NCBI RefSeq assembly: GCF_000974445.1
Contig: NZ_BBOJ01000015.1
Span: 186,001-250,000, forward strand
DNA length: 64,000 bases
DNA from: Lentzea aerocolonigenes
GTDB taxonomy: Bacteria > Actinomycetota > Actinomycetes > Mycobacteriales > Pseudonocardiaceae
Reading direction: 5' to 3'
The notes under the pieces were generated by a model, which saw nothing but the letters and a program-made list of their open reading frames with translations, was not told where the DNA came from and ran no database searches. A program made the translations under genes and the position numbers. Shown here piece after piece: positions 7,785-15,812 of the stretch; positions within the stretch are counted from its first letter, which is position 1; each line of letters begins with the position of its first letter.

Positions 7785-8704
7785 CTGTCGCCCTTCTTCC
7801 CGGCGAGCACGGACGCGACCTGGTCCCGTGCCGAAGGGTTGTCGCGGATGTCCCTGGACACCTCGACGTGGACGAACTCGGCCTTCTGCTCGTCGGAGTA
7901 GCGCGCCTGCACGTTGGTGGTGGCCTCCAGGCCGGGACATCCGGTTACCCACGGCTTGCACACCGACAGGCCCGCAGACTCCAGCCGCTGCGCCGTCTGC
8001 ACCGCCAGCGGGCTGCTCAGCGGCGGCCCGGCGGAGACGACGACGTCGCTGTCGGGGGCGGTTTCGTTCTGGAACCCGTGCAGCTGCACGACCGGCACCC
8101 GGCGCCGCACCAGCAGCTCGTGCAGGTCCTCGAAGACGCTGGTGGTCGTGTGCGCCATGTCGGCCACCAGGTTCTCCGCGGCGCGGCGGTGTGCCCCGGC
8201 GACCACCAGCACCGAGCCGGGGGCCTTGCGGAACAGCTCGACCCCGAGGGACTCGCTGTCCTGGTCGGCCTTGGGGTGCGGCACCTCGATGCCCAGACGG
8301 GTGCTCTCGGAGGTGTCGATCACGACCCGGCCCCAGCCGCGAGGGTTCCCGGCGTTGTCCGAGATCTCGTGGTACTTGCGTTGCGTGGCGGTGTCGACGC
8401 GTTCGCTGATCGTGTAGCCGACCGCGGCGAGCACGTCCTTGGCCTCGTTCGGCGCGTTGTCCAGGACCCGCTGCACACCGGTGCTGATGGCGGTGCGCTC
8501 GGCCTGGGTCGGCCGCGTGTAGCCCGTCTCGGCGGACATGCCCTGGGAGAACTGCTGCACCTCGGACAGCAGGTCGGTCTTGGCGGCCTCTGGTGTGTCG
8601 TCCTTCCTGGTGCCGGTCGGGAGCAGGTAGAGCACGAGCCCTGCGACGACGATCGCGCCCGCGATCGCCACGCTCGCCCGTGCGGTCGAGCGAAGTTTGT
8701 TCAC
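7781..8704 (-). CDS. Membrane-anchored extracytoplasmic protein, first gene of the poly-gamma-glutamate operon
   Basis: The 307-aa protein has an N-terminal membrane anchor (about 10-30) and a soluble extracytoplasmic domain. I do not recognise a named family. Polar motifs look like a metal or catalytic site: I-E-V-P-H-P-K-A-D, V-A-G-A-H-R-R-A, D-M-A-H-T-T-T-S-V-F and V-Q-L-H-G-F. These are a Glu, several His and an Asp of the kind seen in zinc-dependent amidases and poly-gamma-glutamate hydrolases. The GTG at 8704 was chosen because upstream codons are basic and non-conserved in style. A polymer-trimming or release enzyme is a reasonable but unproved guess. Confidence 0.7.
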   Translation of the reverse strand: MNKLRSTARASVAIAGAIVVAGLVLYLLPTGTRKDDTPEAAKTDLLSEVQQFSQGMSAETGYTRPTQAERTAISTGVQRVLDNAPNEAKDVLAAVGYTISERVDTATQRKYHEISDNAGNPRGWGRVVIDTSESTRLGIEVPHPKADQDSESLGVELFRKAPGSVLVVAGAHRRAAENLVADMAHTTTSVFEDLHELLVRRRVPVVQLHGFQNETAPDSDVVVSAGPPLSSPLAVQTAQRLESAGLSVCKPWVTGCPGLEATTNVQARYSDEQKAEFVHVEVSRDIRDNPSARDQVASVLAGKKGDR

Positions 8705-8815
8705 AAACCGAACGTGACACGGCCGCGGGAACCGGTGCCGGGGGATGTAACTATCGTCCAGCCGGTACCGGCCACCCGGATGCCGCACCACTGGTCACCC
8801 GGGCGGCGGTGCCCG

Positions 8816-9466
8816 TCAGTAGTCGTCCTCCGCGTCGTAGGCGACCGCCGCCAGTTGCACGCGGTTGCCGCAGTCGAGCTTCACGAGCATCCGGCTGACG
8901 TGTGCCTTCACCGAGCCTTCGCTCATCTCGCAGGAGCGGGCGATCTCGGCGTTCGACAGGCCCCGTGCCAGCAGCCGCAGGACCGTGCGTTCGAGGTCGG
9001 TCAGCTCCGCCAGCCGGGCTCGGGCGCGGTTCGCGCGCCGCGGGTCCCGGTCGCGGAACGTGGTGAGCAGCGACCGGGTCACCTGGGGTGCGAGCACCGC
9101 GTCGCCGGCCGCGATCGCCCGCACCGCGTCGATGAGCGCACGCGGTTCCATGTCCTTGAGCAGGAACCCGACGGCCCCCGAGTGCAGCGCGCCCTGCACG
9201 TACCGGTCGTAGGTGAACGTGGTCAGCATCGCGACCGCGGTGCCCGGCACGTGCCGGCACACCATCTCGGCCGCGGCCAGCCCGTCACCGCCGGGCATGT
9301 GGATGTCCATCAGCAGCACGTCGGGCCGGTGCTCGTGCACCAGTCGCAGCGCCTCGGACCCGCTGGCGGCCTCCGCGACGACCGCGATGTCGTGCGCGGT
9401 CTCCAGCACGCCCCGGATGCCGGCTCGGACCAGGTGCTCGTCGTCGGCGATGACAACGGAGATCAT
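8816..9466 (-). CDS. NarL/FixJ-family response regulator
   Basis: The 216-aa protein has a receiver domain (acidic pair D8-D9, phospho-acceptor Asp in L-L-M-D-I-H-M-P-G-G near residue 54, Lys in L-L-K-D-M near 104). A C-terminal LuxR-type helix-turn-helix contains E-R-T-V-L-R-L-L-A-R-G-L-S-N-A-E-I-A. It overlaps the kinase gene by 4 bp (ATGA). The next gene downstream, 111 bp away on the same strand, starts the poly-gamma-glutamate operon, which is the most likely target. The target is inferred from position only. Confidence 0.93.
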   Translation of the reverse strand: MISVVIADDEHLVRAGIRGVLETAHDIAVVAEAASGSEALRLVHEHRPDVLLMDIHMPGGDGLAAAEMVCRHVPGTAVAMLTTFTYDRYVQGALHSGAVGFLLKDMEPRALIDAVRAIAAGDAVLAPQVTRSLLTTFRDRDPRRANRARARLAELTDLERTVLRLLARGLSNAEIARSCEMSEGSVKAHVSRMLVKLDCGNRVQLAAVAYDAEDDY

Positions 9467-10527
9467 CGGACGCCTCCGCCCGCCTCGGAGACCGCCGCCT
9501 CGAAGATCGCGGTCACCTCGAACCCTCCGTCGGTGCGCGGGCCCCAGCTCATCGTGCCGCCGAGGCTCTCGACGTCCGAGGCCAGCGTCGCCAGGCCGCG
9601 GCCGGAGCCGGTGCCGCAGGTGCGCGGCGGCTGTGCCGGTGGGCTGTTGCGGACCGTCAGCCGCGGCCTGCCCCGCACGATCTCGAACTCGACGACGACG
9701 TCGACCGCTCCGGCGTGCTTGTGCACGTTGGTCAACGCCTCCTGCACCACGCGCCGCACCGCGTCGGCCCGCCGCGGCGGGAGGGTGCGCAGGTCGTCCG
9801 ACAGCCTCGACTCGACCCGCACGCCCGCGCGGCGGGAGCTCTCGACGAGGTCGGCCACCGTCACCGGTTCCGCGTCCAGCACGCCGATGATCTGACGCAG
9901 GTCGCGCATGGCGGCGCGGCTGGTCCCGCCGAGCAGCCGCGCGGTCTCGGTGTCCGCGGTGCCGGTGAGCTCGAGCTTTCCCGCGTGCAGCGCGATGAGA
10001 CTCAGCTTGTGGCCGAGCACGTCGTGCATCTCGCAGGCGATCCGGTCGCGTTCCCGCGCCACGGCCTGATCCCGCTGCATCACCACCATCTGCCGGTAAC
10101 GGCGGATGTACAGACCGAACGCGAGCGGAAGCACGATCTGCAACACCACCTCCGACGCGAGGAAGGTGAGGTTGACCAGCTCGTCGTCATCCGGCAGCGG
10201 GACCGTGAGTCCCGCCAGCGCCACGACGACCGCGAGCGAACCGGCGCCGACACGGGCGTGGGTGCCGACGGTGTACAGGGCGCAGAACAGCACCGCGAAG
10301 AGCTGGCCGGGCGTGAGGAAGCCGATCGAGGCGACCAGCACCGCCGCGGCCGCGGGGAACTTCCTGCGCACCGAGAGCAGGCCGGCGGCACCGATCACCC
10401 AGGCCGCCTCGTCGAACCCGTCCGCCGAGATGAGGTCGATGCCACCGCACACCACGACGGCCGCGACGTCGGTCAGCAGTTCCCGTTTTCGCCCGCCGGA
10501 ACCCGTCCGGCACACCTCGAAACGCAC
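9463..10527 (-). CDS. Sensor histidine kinase (HisKA_3 / NarX-DesK class)
   Basis: The 354-aa protein has about four N-terminal membrane segments (roughly 17-140) and no large external domain. A DesK-type dimerisation/phosphorylation helix follows (R-I-A-C-E-M-H-D-V-L-G-H, about 170-181), then a HATPase domain (V-V-Q-E-A-L-T-N-V-H-K-H-A-G; G-T-G-S-G-R-G-L-A-T-L). It phosphorylates the NarL-type regulator encoded next. Its GTG start lies 4 nt after the sigma-factor stop codon, so it may be co-transcribed with the DGPF-sigma pair. That would be an unusual four-gene regulatory operon. Confidence 0.92.
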   Translation of the reverse strand: MRFEVCRTGSGGRKRELLTDVAAVVVCGGIDLISADGFDEAAWVIGAAGLLSVRRKFPAAAAVLVASIGFLTPGQLFAVLFCALYTVGTHARVGAGSLAVVVALAGLTVPLPDDDELVNLTFLASEVVLQIVLPLAFGLYIRRYRQMVVMQRDQAVARERDRIACEMHDVLGHKLSLIALHAGKLELTGTADTETARLLGGTSRAAMRDLRQIIGVLDAEPVTVADLVESSRRAGVRVESRLSDDLRTLPPRRADAVRRVVQEALTNVHKHAGAVDVVVEFEIVRGRPRLTVRNSPPAQPPRTCGTGSGRGLATLASDVESLGGTMSWGPRTDGGFEVTAIFEAAVSEAGGGVR

Positions 10528-10531
10528 ACGT

Positions 10532-11830
10532 TCAGTTTCCTGGAGTCACCAGAGCGTCGAGTTTGCGGGTCAGCACGGCGCGTTCACGCTCGTTGCCGCA
10601 CAGCCGCACCGCGGTCTCGAACTCCGCCCGCGCCTCGTCGAGCCGGCCGAGCCGCCGCAGCAGTTCGCCGCGCACGCCGGGAAGCTGGTGCGAGTCCTTG
10701 AACGCCTCGCCCGCGGCGAGTTCGTCGACGATCGGCAGCGCCTCGGCCGGTCCTTTCGCCATCGAGACCGCGACCGCGCGGTTGAGGTCGACCACCGGGG
10801 ACGGGGCCAGGCGGCCGAGGCCGTCGTAGAGCACGACGATCCGGTCCCAGTTGGTGTCCTCGACCGACGCGGCCAGCGCGTGGCACTCGGCGATCGCGGC
10901 CTGCAGCCCGTAGTAGCCGTAGCCGCGACCGGCGTCGGTGGCCCTGGCGAGCGCGGCGCGACCGCGGGCGATGGCGGAACGGTCCCAGCGGCGCCGGTCC
11001 TGGTCCTCCAGCAGGATCGTCTCGCCGTCGGGCCCGCGGCGGGCCGGGAAACGCGCGGCGGTCAGCTCCAGCAGGGCGAGCAGGCTGTGGACCTCGGGCT
11101 CCTCGGGCATGAGCCGCGAGAGGATCCGAGCGAGCCGCTGCGCCTCACCGGCCAGGTCCAGGCGCATCACCTCGTCACCGGAGCTGGCGGAGGAACCCTC
11201 GGTGAAGATCAGGTAGACGACGCTGAGGACCTGCGCGAGCCGGGCCGGGCGTTCGGCGACCGGCGGGACCTCGAACGGCACGTTCGCCGCGCCCAGGGTC
11301 TTCTTTGCGCGGGTGATGCGGGCCTGCACGGTCGCGGTCGGCACCAGGAACGCCCGCGCGATCTCGTCGCTGGTCAGACCGCCGATCACGCGCAACGTCA
11401 GCGCCACCCCCGCCTCGCGCGAGAGCACCGGGTGGCACGAGGTGAACATCAGCGCGAGCGTGTCGTCGTCGATCTGGTCCGGGTCCCACAGCACGTCGTC
11501 GGGCGCGGGCCCCGGTTCGGTGGCGCCGGTGAGAGCGCCGCCCTCCGGCAGGTGGTGCGCGAGGGCGGCGTACTTCTCGTCGCGGGCGCTGCGGCGGCGG
11601 AACGCGTCGATCGCGCGGCGCCGCCCGACCGTGAGCAGCCACCCGGCCGGGTTGTTCGGCACGCCCTCGCGCGGCCAGGTCACCAGCGCCTCGGCCAGTG
11701 CTTCCTGGGCGAGGTCCTCGGCCAGCGCGAAGTCGCCGGTGTAGCGGGTCAGCGCACCGATGATCCTCGCGGAGTCGATGCGCCACACCGCTGCGACGGC
11801 CTTGCGTCCCGTCGGGTCACTGCTGCTCAT
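10532..11830 (-). CDS. ECF42-group RNA polymerase sigma factor with TPR-like C-terminal extension
   Basis: The 432-aa protein has sigma region 2 in the first about 85 residues (D-F-A-L-A-E-D-L-A-Q-E-A-L near 35-47). Region 4 follows (V-I-G-G-L-T-S-D-E-I-A-R-A-F-L-V-P near 140-156). A long C-terminal TPR-like extension then runs to the end, with D-L-N-R-A-V-A-V near 345-352. This architecture and the neighbouring DGPF gene define group ECF42. Such factors control very small regulons, often mainly the DGPF operon itself. A matching autoregulatory promoter is present at 12321-12348. Start ATG at 11830, 13 nt after the DGPF stop. Confidence 0.93.
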   Translation of the reverse strand: MSSSDPTGRKAVAAVWRIDSARIIGALTRYTGDFALAEDLAQEALAEALVTWPREGVPNNPAGWLLTVGRRRAIDAFRRRSARDEKYAALAHHLPEGGALTGATEPGPAPDDVLWDPDQIDDDTLALMFTSCHPVLSREAGVALTLRVIGGLTSDEIARAFLVPTATVQARITRAKKTLGAANVPFEVPPVAERPARLAQVLSVVYLIFTEGSSASSGDEVMRLDLAGEAQRLARILSRLMPEEPEVHSLLALLELTAARFPARRGPDGETILLEDQDRRRWDRSAIARGRAALARATDAGRGYGYYGLQAAIAECHALAASVEDTNWDRIVVLYDGLGRLAPSPVVDLNRAVAVSMAKGPAEALPIVDELAAGEAFKDSHQLPGVRGELLRRLGRLDEARAEFETAVRLCGNERERAVLTRKLDALVTPGN

Positions 11831-11843
11831 GGGGCCTATGAGA

Positions 11844-12266
11844 TCAGAGCTGGCCGGTGGACTCGCGCCAGGCCCGTTCCTTCTTGATCCACTCGTTGTC
11901 CTGCGGGAACTCGTCGATCGTGGGGACGCGGCGGACCTCGGTCTTGAACCCGGGGCCGGTCATCGGGATGCGCTTGGCCCACTCGACCGCGTCCTGGATG
12001 GTGGGGACGTTGATCAGGTAGAAGCCGTTGAACAGCTCCTTGGTCTCCCCGTACGGGCCGTCGGTGACGACGGGCGGTTCGCTGGAGTAGTCGACGACGA
12101 CGCCTTCCTCGGCGGGCGCGAGGCCCTCGGCGGCGATCAGGACGCCGGCCTCGATCAGCTCCTCGTTGAACTTGCCGACGGTCTCGAGCATCGTGTCGAA
12201 GTCGATCTCGCCGACGTTGGCCCAGGCCTCGTCGGAGGTCACGCGCCAGATCAGCATGAACTTCAT
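11844..12266 (-). CDS. DGPF/YCII-domain protein, partner of the ECF42 sigma factor
   Basis: The 140-aa protein has the YCII-related ferredoxin-like fold and the signature V-T-D-G-P-Y-G-E-T-K-E (about 65-75), the DGP motif that names the family. The first residues, M-K-F-M-L-I, are typical. The ATG at 12266 has GGGAGAG upstream. DGPF proteins are the conserved target and neighbour of ECF42 sigma factors. Their biochemical activity is not established. It is the first gene of the sigma operon, behind a TGTCGA-type promoter. Confidence 0.92.
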   Translation of the reverse strand: MKFMLIWRVTSDEAWANVGEIDFDTMLETVGKFNEELIEAGVLIAAEGLAPAEEGVVVDYSSEPPVVTDGPYGETKELFNGFYLINVPTIQDAVEWAKRIPMTGPGFKTEVRRVPTIDEFPQDNEWIKKERAWRESTGQL

Positions 12267-12320
12267 GTCGGTCTCTCCCAGTGGTTCGTACGGGTCCGTT
12301 GTGGACCCTTTCACGCCCAG

Positions 12321-12348
12321 GTCGAACGGGCACACCGTTCGATCGACA
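12321..12348 (-). promoter_or_regulatory. Probable ECF42-type autoregulatory promoter
   Basis: On the minus strand, TGTCGA (12343-12348) is followed after 18 nt by CGAC (12321-12324), about 55 nt before the DGPF start. TGTCGA in the -35 and CGA(T/C) in the -10 is the signature reported for ECF42-dependent promoters. The sigma factor is the second gene of this operon. Confidence 0.6.
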
Positions 12349-12364
12349 CGAACCCGGAAAAATC

Positions 12365-12400
12365 TTGAGCGGCCCACCCCGTTCGGGATGGGCCGCTCAA
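12365..12400 (-). terminator. Terminator hairpin after the SPFH gene
   Basis: A perfect 12-bp stem (12365-12376 with 12389-12400; arms TTGAGCGGCCCA and TGGGCCGCTCAA) lies 9 bp past the end of the SPFH gene. On the minus strand the AT-rich sequence after the stem includes GATTTTTCC, a short T-run. Confidence 0.7.
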
Positions 12401-12409
12401 AGGTGCTGG

Positions 12410-13615
12410 TCAGAGTTGTTCGTCGGGCTGGTGCAGGGAACGCGGCTGCTCCGCCTCCAGCTCCGGGATCGGTGCCGCCGCGGCGACCGACCGGGGCGGG
12501 GTGCTCAGCGGGCCGGGCACCTCCTTGCGGGCCACGGCCTCCGCGGCGGCGACGGCCTCGGCGACCTTCGGATCCGGCGCGGTGTCGAACCAGTCGGCGA
12601 CCGACTCGTCGTCGTCCTCGGGCCGCGGCCGCTCGGCGTTGTCGGCCGGCGGCTCGTAGCGGAACACACCGTCGTCACCGGGAGCGCCGAGCATGCGGGC
12701 GAACCCTTCCAGGGCCTTGCCGTAGTCGGACGGGATCATCCAGACCTTGTTCGCGTCGCCCTGCGCCATCTGCGGCAGCGTCTGCAGGTACTGGTAGGCC
12801 AGCACCTCCGGGGTCGGCTTGCCGTCCTTGATCGCGCCGAAGACCTTCTCGATGGCCTTGGCCTGACCCTGCGCCTGCAGGTAGCGGGCGGCACGTTCAC
12901 CCTGCGCCCGCAGGATCTGCGACTGCCGCTCGGCCTCGGCCGACAGGATCGCGGCCTGCTTGGCGCCCTCGGCGGCGAGGATCTGCGACTGCTTCTGCCC
13001 CTCCGCGGTCTTGATGGACGACTCGCGCTGGCCCTCGGCGGTGAGGATCATGGCGCGCTTCTCGCGGTCGGCCCGCATCTGCTTCTCCATCGAGTCCTGA
13101 ATGGACGGTGGAGGGTCGATGGACTTGAGCTCGACGCGCGCGACGCGCAGGCCCCAGCGGCCGGTGGCCTCGTCGAGCACACCGCGCAGCTGGCCGTTGA
13201 TGTGGTCGCGGGAGGTGAGGGTCTCCTCCAGGCTCATGCCACCGACGAGGTTGCGCAGCGTCGTGATCGTGAGCTGCTCGACACCGACGATGTAGTTGGA
13301 GATCTCGTACACCGCGCTGCGCGGGTCGGTGACCTGGAAGTACACGACCGTGTCGATCGAGACCGTGAGGTTGTCCTGGGTGATCACCGGCTGCGGCGGG
13401 AACGACACGACCTGCTCGCGCAGGTCGATGCGGGCGCGCACCTTGTCGATGAACGGCACGATGATGTTCAGGCCGGGTGCCGCGGTGGTGCGGAAGCGGC
13501 CGAGGCGTTCGATGACGGCGGCCTGCGCCTGCGGGATGACCAGCACCGACTTGACGGCGATGGTCAGCACGAAGATCGCAATGACGGCCACGACCACAGC
13601 GGTGATCGGGTCCAA
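12410..13615 (-). CDS. SPFH/Band-7 (stomatin/QmcA-like) membrane protein
   Basis: The 401-aa protein has an N-terminal membrane segment (about 5-25) and an SPFH domain (about 28-190, with V-I-E-R-L-G-R-F-R and P-F-I-D-K-V). An Ala/Glu/Gln-rich coiled coil with repeats of the A-E-G-Q-K-Q-S-Q-I-L type follows (about 195-260). The tail beyond residue 315 is acidic and Pro-rich and is not conserved in the core family. Such proteins form oligomeric membrane microdomain cages. The start appears to be TTG, because an in-frame stop lies just upstream. It is encoded with an NfeD-like protein, the standard partner. Confidence 0.88.
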   Translation of the reverse strand: MDPITAVVVAVIAIFVLTIAVKSVLVIPQAQAAVIERLGRFRTTAAPGLNIIVPFIDKVRARIDLREQVVSFPPQPVITQDNLTVSIDTVVYFQVTDPRSAVYEISNYIVGVEQLTITTLRNLVGGMSLEETLTSRDHINGQLRGVLDEATGRWGLRVARVELKSIDPPPSIQDSMEKQMRADREKRAMILTAEGQRESSIKTAEGQKQSQILAAEGAKQAAILSAEAERQSQILRAQGERAARYLQAQGQAKAIEKVFGAIKDGKPTPEVLAYQYLQTLPQMAQGDANKVWMIPSDYGKALEGFARMLGAPGDDGVFRYEPPADNAERPRPEDDDESVADWFDTAPDPKVAEAVAAAEAVARKEVPGPLSTPPRSVAAAAPIPELEAEQPRSLHQPDEQL

Positions 13616-13636
13616 CTCGGTTCACATCCTTCTGGG

Positions 13637-14062
13637 TCACACAGCCGCTATGACCACGGCGGTCGCACCCGAGATCTCGACAACGGTGACGGCTTCGCCT
13701 TCTTCGACCACGGACCCGTCGAGGGTGCGGGCGCTCCAGGTGTCGCCGCCGATCTTGACCTGTCCGCCGTGCTCGTCCACTCGCGACACCGCGACGGCCT
13801 TGGCGCCGAGCAGTGCCTCGTGGTGCATCTTGATCCCCGACCCGAGCTGCAGCCGCTTCTTCACGAACGGCCTGGCCCCGACGATCAGGCCGACCGACGA
13901 GGCCGCGAAGACGAGCACGCTCACCAGGTCGGCGGCACCCAGAGCGGACACGCCTGCCGCGGCCAGCGCCGCGGCGCCGAGCATGACCAGCACGAAGTCA
14001 CCGGAGAGAACCTCGGCGACGACGAGCAGTATCCCGACGATCAGCCAGATCAGCGCGGCCAT
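13637..14062 (-). CDS. NfeD-like membrane protein
   Basis: The 141-aa protein has about two to three membrane helices (about 3-55) followed by a C-terminal OB-like beta domain (G-A-K-A-V-A-V-S-R-V; G-E-A-V-T-V-V-E-I-S-G), as in short NfeD proteins. These pair with SPFH/stomatin proteins, and the SPFH gene follows 21 bp later. The start ATG at 14062 was chosen over an earlier codon at 14107. A TATGTA box lies 6 nt before it, which fits a leaderless transcript, and the membrane segment starts right there. Confidence 0.82.
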   Translation of the reverse strand: MAALIWLIVGILLVVAEVLSGDFVLVMLGAAALAAAGVSALGAADLVSVLVFAASSVGLIVGARPFVKKRLQLGSGIKMHHEALLGAKAVAVSRVDEHGGQVKIGGDTWSARTLDGSVVEEGEAVTVVEISGATAVVIAAV

Positions 14063-14240
14063 GGCCCATACATACACCAACCGGGGGTGCGCGGCGCCGA
14101 GATTCACCGTGCTGGGCCCTCGACCGTAACGAAATCGATCAACCGGCGGTGTCGGAACCGTCCGCGGCCGTTCGTGCGGGGCGAACGGTGCCGGCGGAGT
14201 GAGGAGTGCGGCGGGTGGATCACCGCCCGCCGCCCGTGTG

Positions 14241-15047
14241 TCAGTCCTGGGGCACGGTGACGAAGTCGATCAGCCGCTCGACGGCGCCGAGCAGGTCGGA
14301 CTCGATGTCGCGGTAGCTGCCGACGGCGCCGAGGACGCGCTGCCACCCTTCCCACGTCTCACCCCAGCCCAGCGCCGCGCAGACGCCTTCCTTCCACGGC
14401 ACGCCTCGCGGGACGACCGGCCAGGCCTCGATCTTGACGGCCTGAGGTTTGACGGCCTGCCAGATGTCGACGTACGGGTGGCCGGTGACCAGGACGTTGT
14501 CGTCGCGGACCTGGTCGACGATGCGCTGTTCCTTGGATCCGGCGACGAGGTGGTCGACCAGGACGCCGAGGCGGCGGTGGGGTGCGGTGCCGAACTCGGC
14601 GATGCGCTGCGGCAGCTCGTCGACGCCGTCGAGGGGTTCGACGACGATGCCCTCGACGCGCAGGTCGTGGCCCCAGACCCGTTCGACGAGCTCGGCGTCG
14701 TGCTTGCCCTCGACCCAGATGCGGCTGGCCTTGGCGGTGCGGGCGCGCAGGCCCTCGACGCGGACCGAACCCGAGGCGCTGATGCGGGGTTTCTGGGGCT
14801 GCGGCATCGGTTTGACGAGGGTGACGGGTTTTCCGTCGACGAGGAAGCCGGCGGGGTTGAGCGGGAACAGGCGGTGGCGGCCGTGGCGGTCCTCCAGGAC
14901 GACCTGGCCGTGTTCGAACTTCACGACGGCACCGCAGAAGCCGCTGGCGGGGTCCTCGACGACGAGACCGGGCTCGGCGGGGATCTCGGGGACCTTCTTG
15001 CGCTTGGGCGTGGAGAGGACGTCGCGGCCGTAGTCGTGAGAACGCAC
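14241..15047 (-). CDS. DUF3097 family protein
   Basis: The 268-aa protein matches the actinobacteria-specific DUF3097 family in sequence style: P-G-L-V-V-E-D-P-A-S-G-F-C-G-A-V-V near residues 26-42, V-V-L-E-D-R-H-G-R near 48-56, and I-W-V-E-G-K-H-D-A-E-L-V-E near 110-122. The last stretch resembles a Toprim-like acidic motif. Function is unknown. The GTG start at 15047 lies 12 nt past the stop of the phosphotransferase gene upstream, so they may share a transcript. Confidence 0.85.
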   Translation of the reverse strand: MRSHDYGRDVLSTPKRKKVPEIPAEPGLVVEDPASGFCGAVVKFEHGQVVLEDRHGRHRLFPLNPAGFLVDGKPVTLVKPMPQPQKPRISASGSVRVEGLRARTAKASRIWVEGKHDAELVERVWGHDLRVEGIVVEPLDGVDELPQRIAEFGTAPHRRLGVLVDHLVAGSKEQRIVDQVRDDNVLVTGHPYVDIWQAVKPQAVKIEAWPVVPRGVPWKEGVCAALGWGETWEGWQRVLGAVGSYRDIESDLLGAVERLIDFVTVPQD

Positions 15048-15058
15048 GGTGGCAAACC

Positions 15059-15760
15059 CTAGCCGTAGAACGGTTTGAAGGCGGTGAGCCACTCGTGGAC
15101 GCGGTCGAGGTCGACGTCGGCGCCGTGCAGGTCGTAGCCGTCGTGCACGAGGTCCATCCAGTCGAACGCCGGGTCGCCGGCGTGCGCGCGCGGGTCGATG
15201 GCGACCGGTCCGTGCGGGCCTTGCAGGACGTTGCCGGGGTGCATGTCGCCGTGCAGCAGGACGGGTTCGACGTCGTGTCCGGCGAGTTCGCGGGCGTGCT
15301 GGTGTTCGGTGGCGTGGTAGGTGCCGGTGCGCAGCGGCAGCAGGACTTCGAAGAGGAAGTCGACGCGGGCTGCGAGCGGCGGGAAGCCGGTGGGGTCCGC
15401 GGCGTGGAGTTCGGGAACGACCACGGCCGGGTCGGGCGCGGGTGTGCCGGGGTTGATCGCTTCCAGCAGCAGCGCGCCGCGGGAGAGGTCGGCGTCGATC
15501 AGGTTCACCACCGCGTCGGTGCCGGCCCAGGCGGTGAGCGCGCTCGCTTCCAGGGCCGCGACCTCGTGGTGCGGGCACAGCTTCAGCACGGCGTCGGTGC
15601 ACAGGAAGGTGGTGCCGGTGCTGCCGGGCATGAGCTTCACGACGGTAAGGTCCCAGCGGGCGGCCAGGGTGGCGACCAGGTCCGGCAGTGCGTCGATCCA
15701 GCCGGTCACGTCGGGGCCGAAGCGTCGGATGAGCCGGGATCGGGCGTCTTCGTCGATCAC
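15059..15760 (-). CDS. Aminoglycoside-phosphotransferase-like small-molecule kinase
   Basis: The 233-aa protein has the kinase catalytic loop L-H-G-D-M-H-P-G-N (about 169-177), with catalytic Asp in HGD. The Mg-binding segment I-D-P-R-A-H-A-G-D-P-A-F-D follows (about 187-199). The layout is closest to the streptomycin/hydroxyurea-type APH(6) group. It would transfer phosphate from ATP to a hydroxyl group. At about 230 aa it is shorter than typical APH(6) enzymes (about 270-300), with a compact N-lobe. Resistance or a metabolic role cannot be decided from sequence. Confidence 0.82.
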   Translation of the reverse strand: MIDEDARSRLIRRFGPDVTGWIDALPDLVATLAARWDLTVVKLMPGSTGTTFLCTDAVLKLCPHHEVAALEASALTAWAGTDAVVNLIDADLSRGALLLEAINPGTPAPDPAVVVPELHAADPTGFPPLAARVDFLFEVLLPLRTGTYHATEHQHARELAGHDVEPVLLHGDMHPGNVLQGPHGPVAIDPRAHAGDPAFDWMDLVHDGYDLHGADVDLDRVHEWLTAFKPFYG

Positions 15761-15812
15761 CGGACTCAGGCTAGCGAGCCGGGCGCGGCTTGTCGGGCCG
15801 TTTTGAGGCGGG

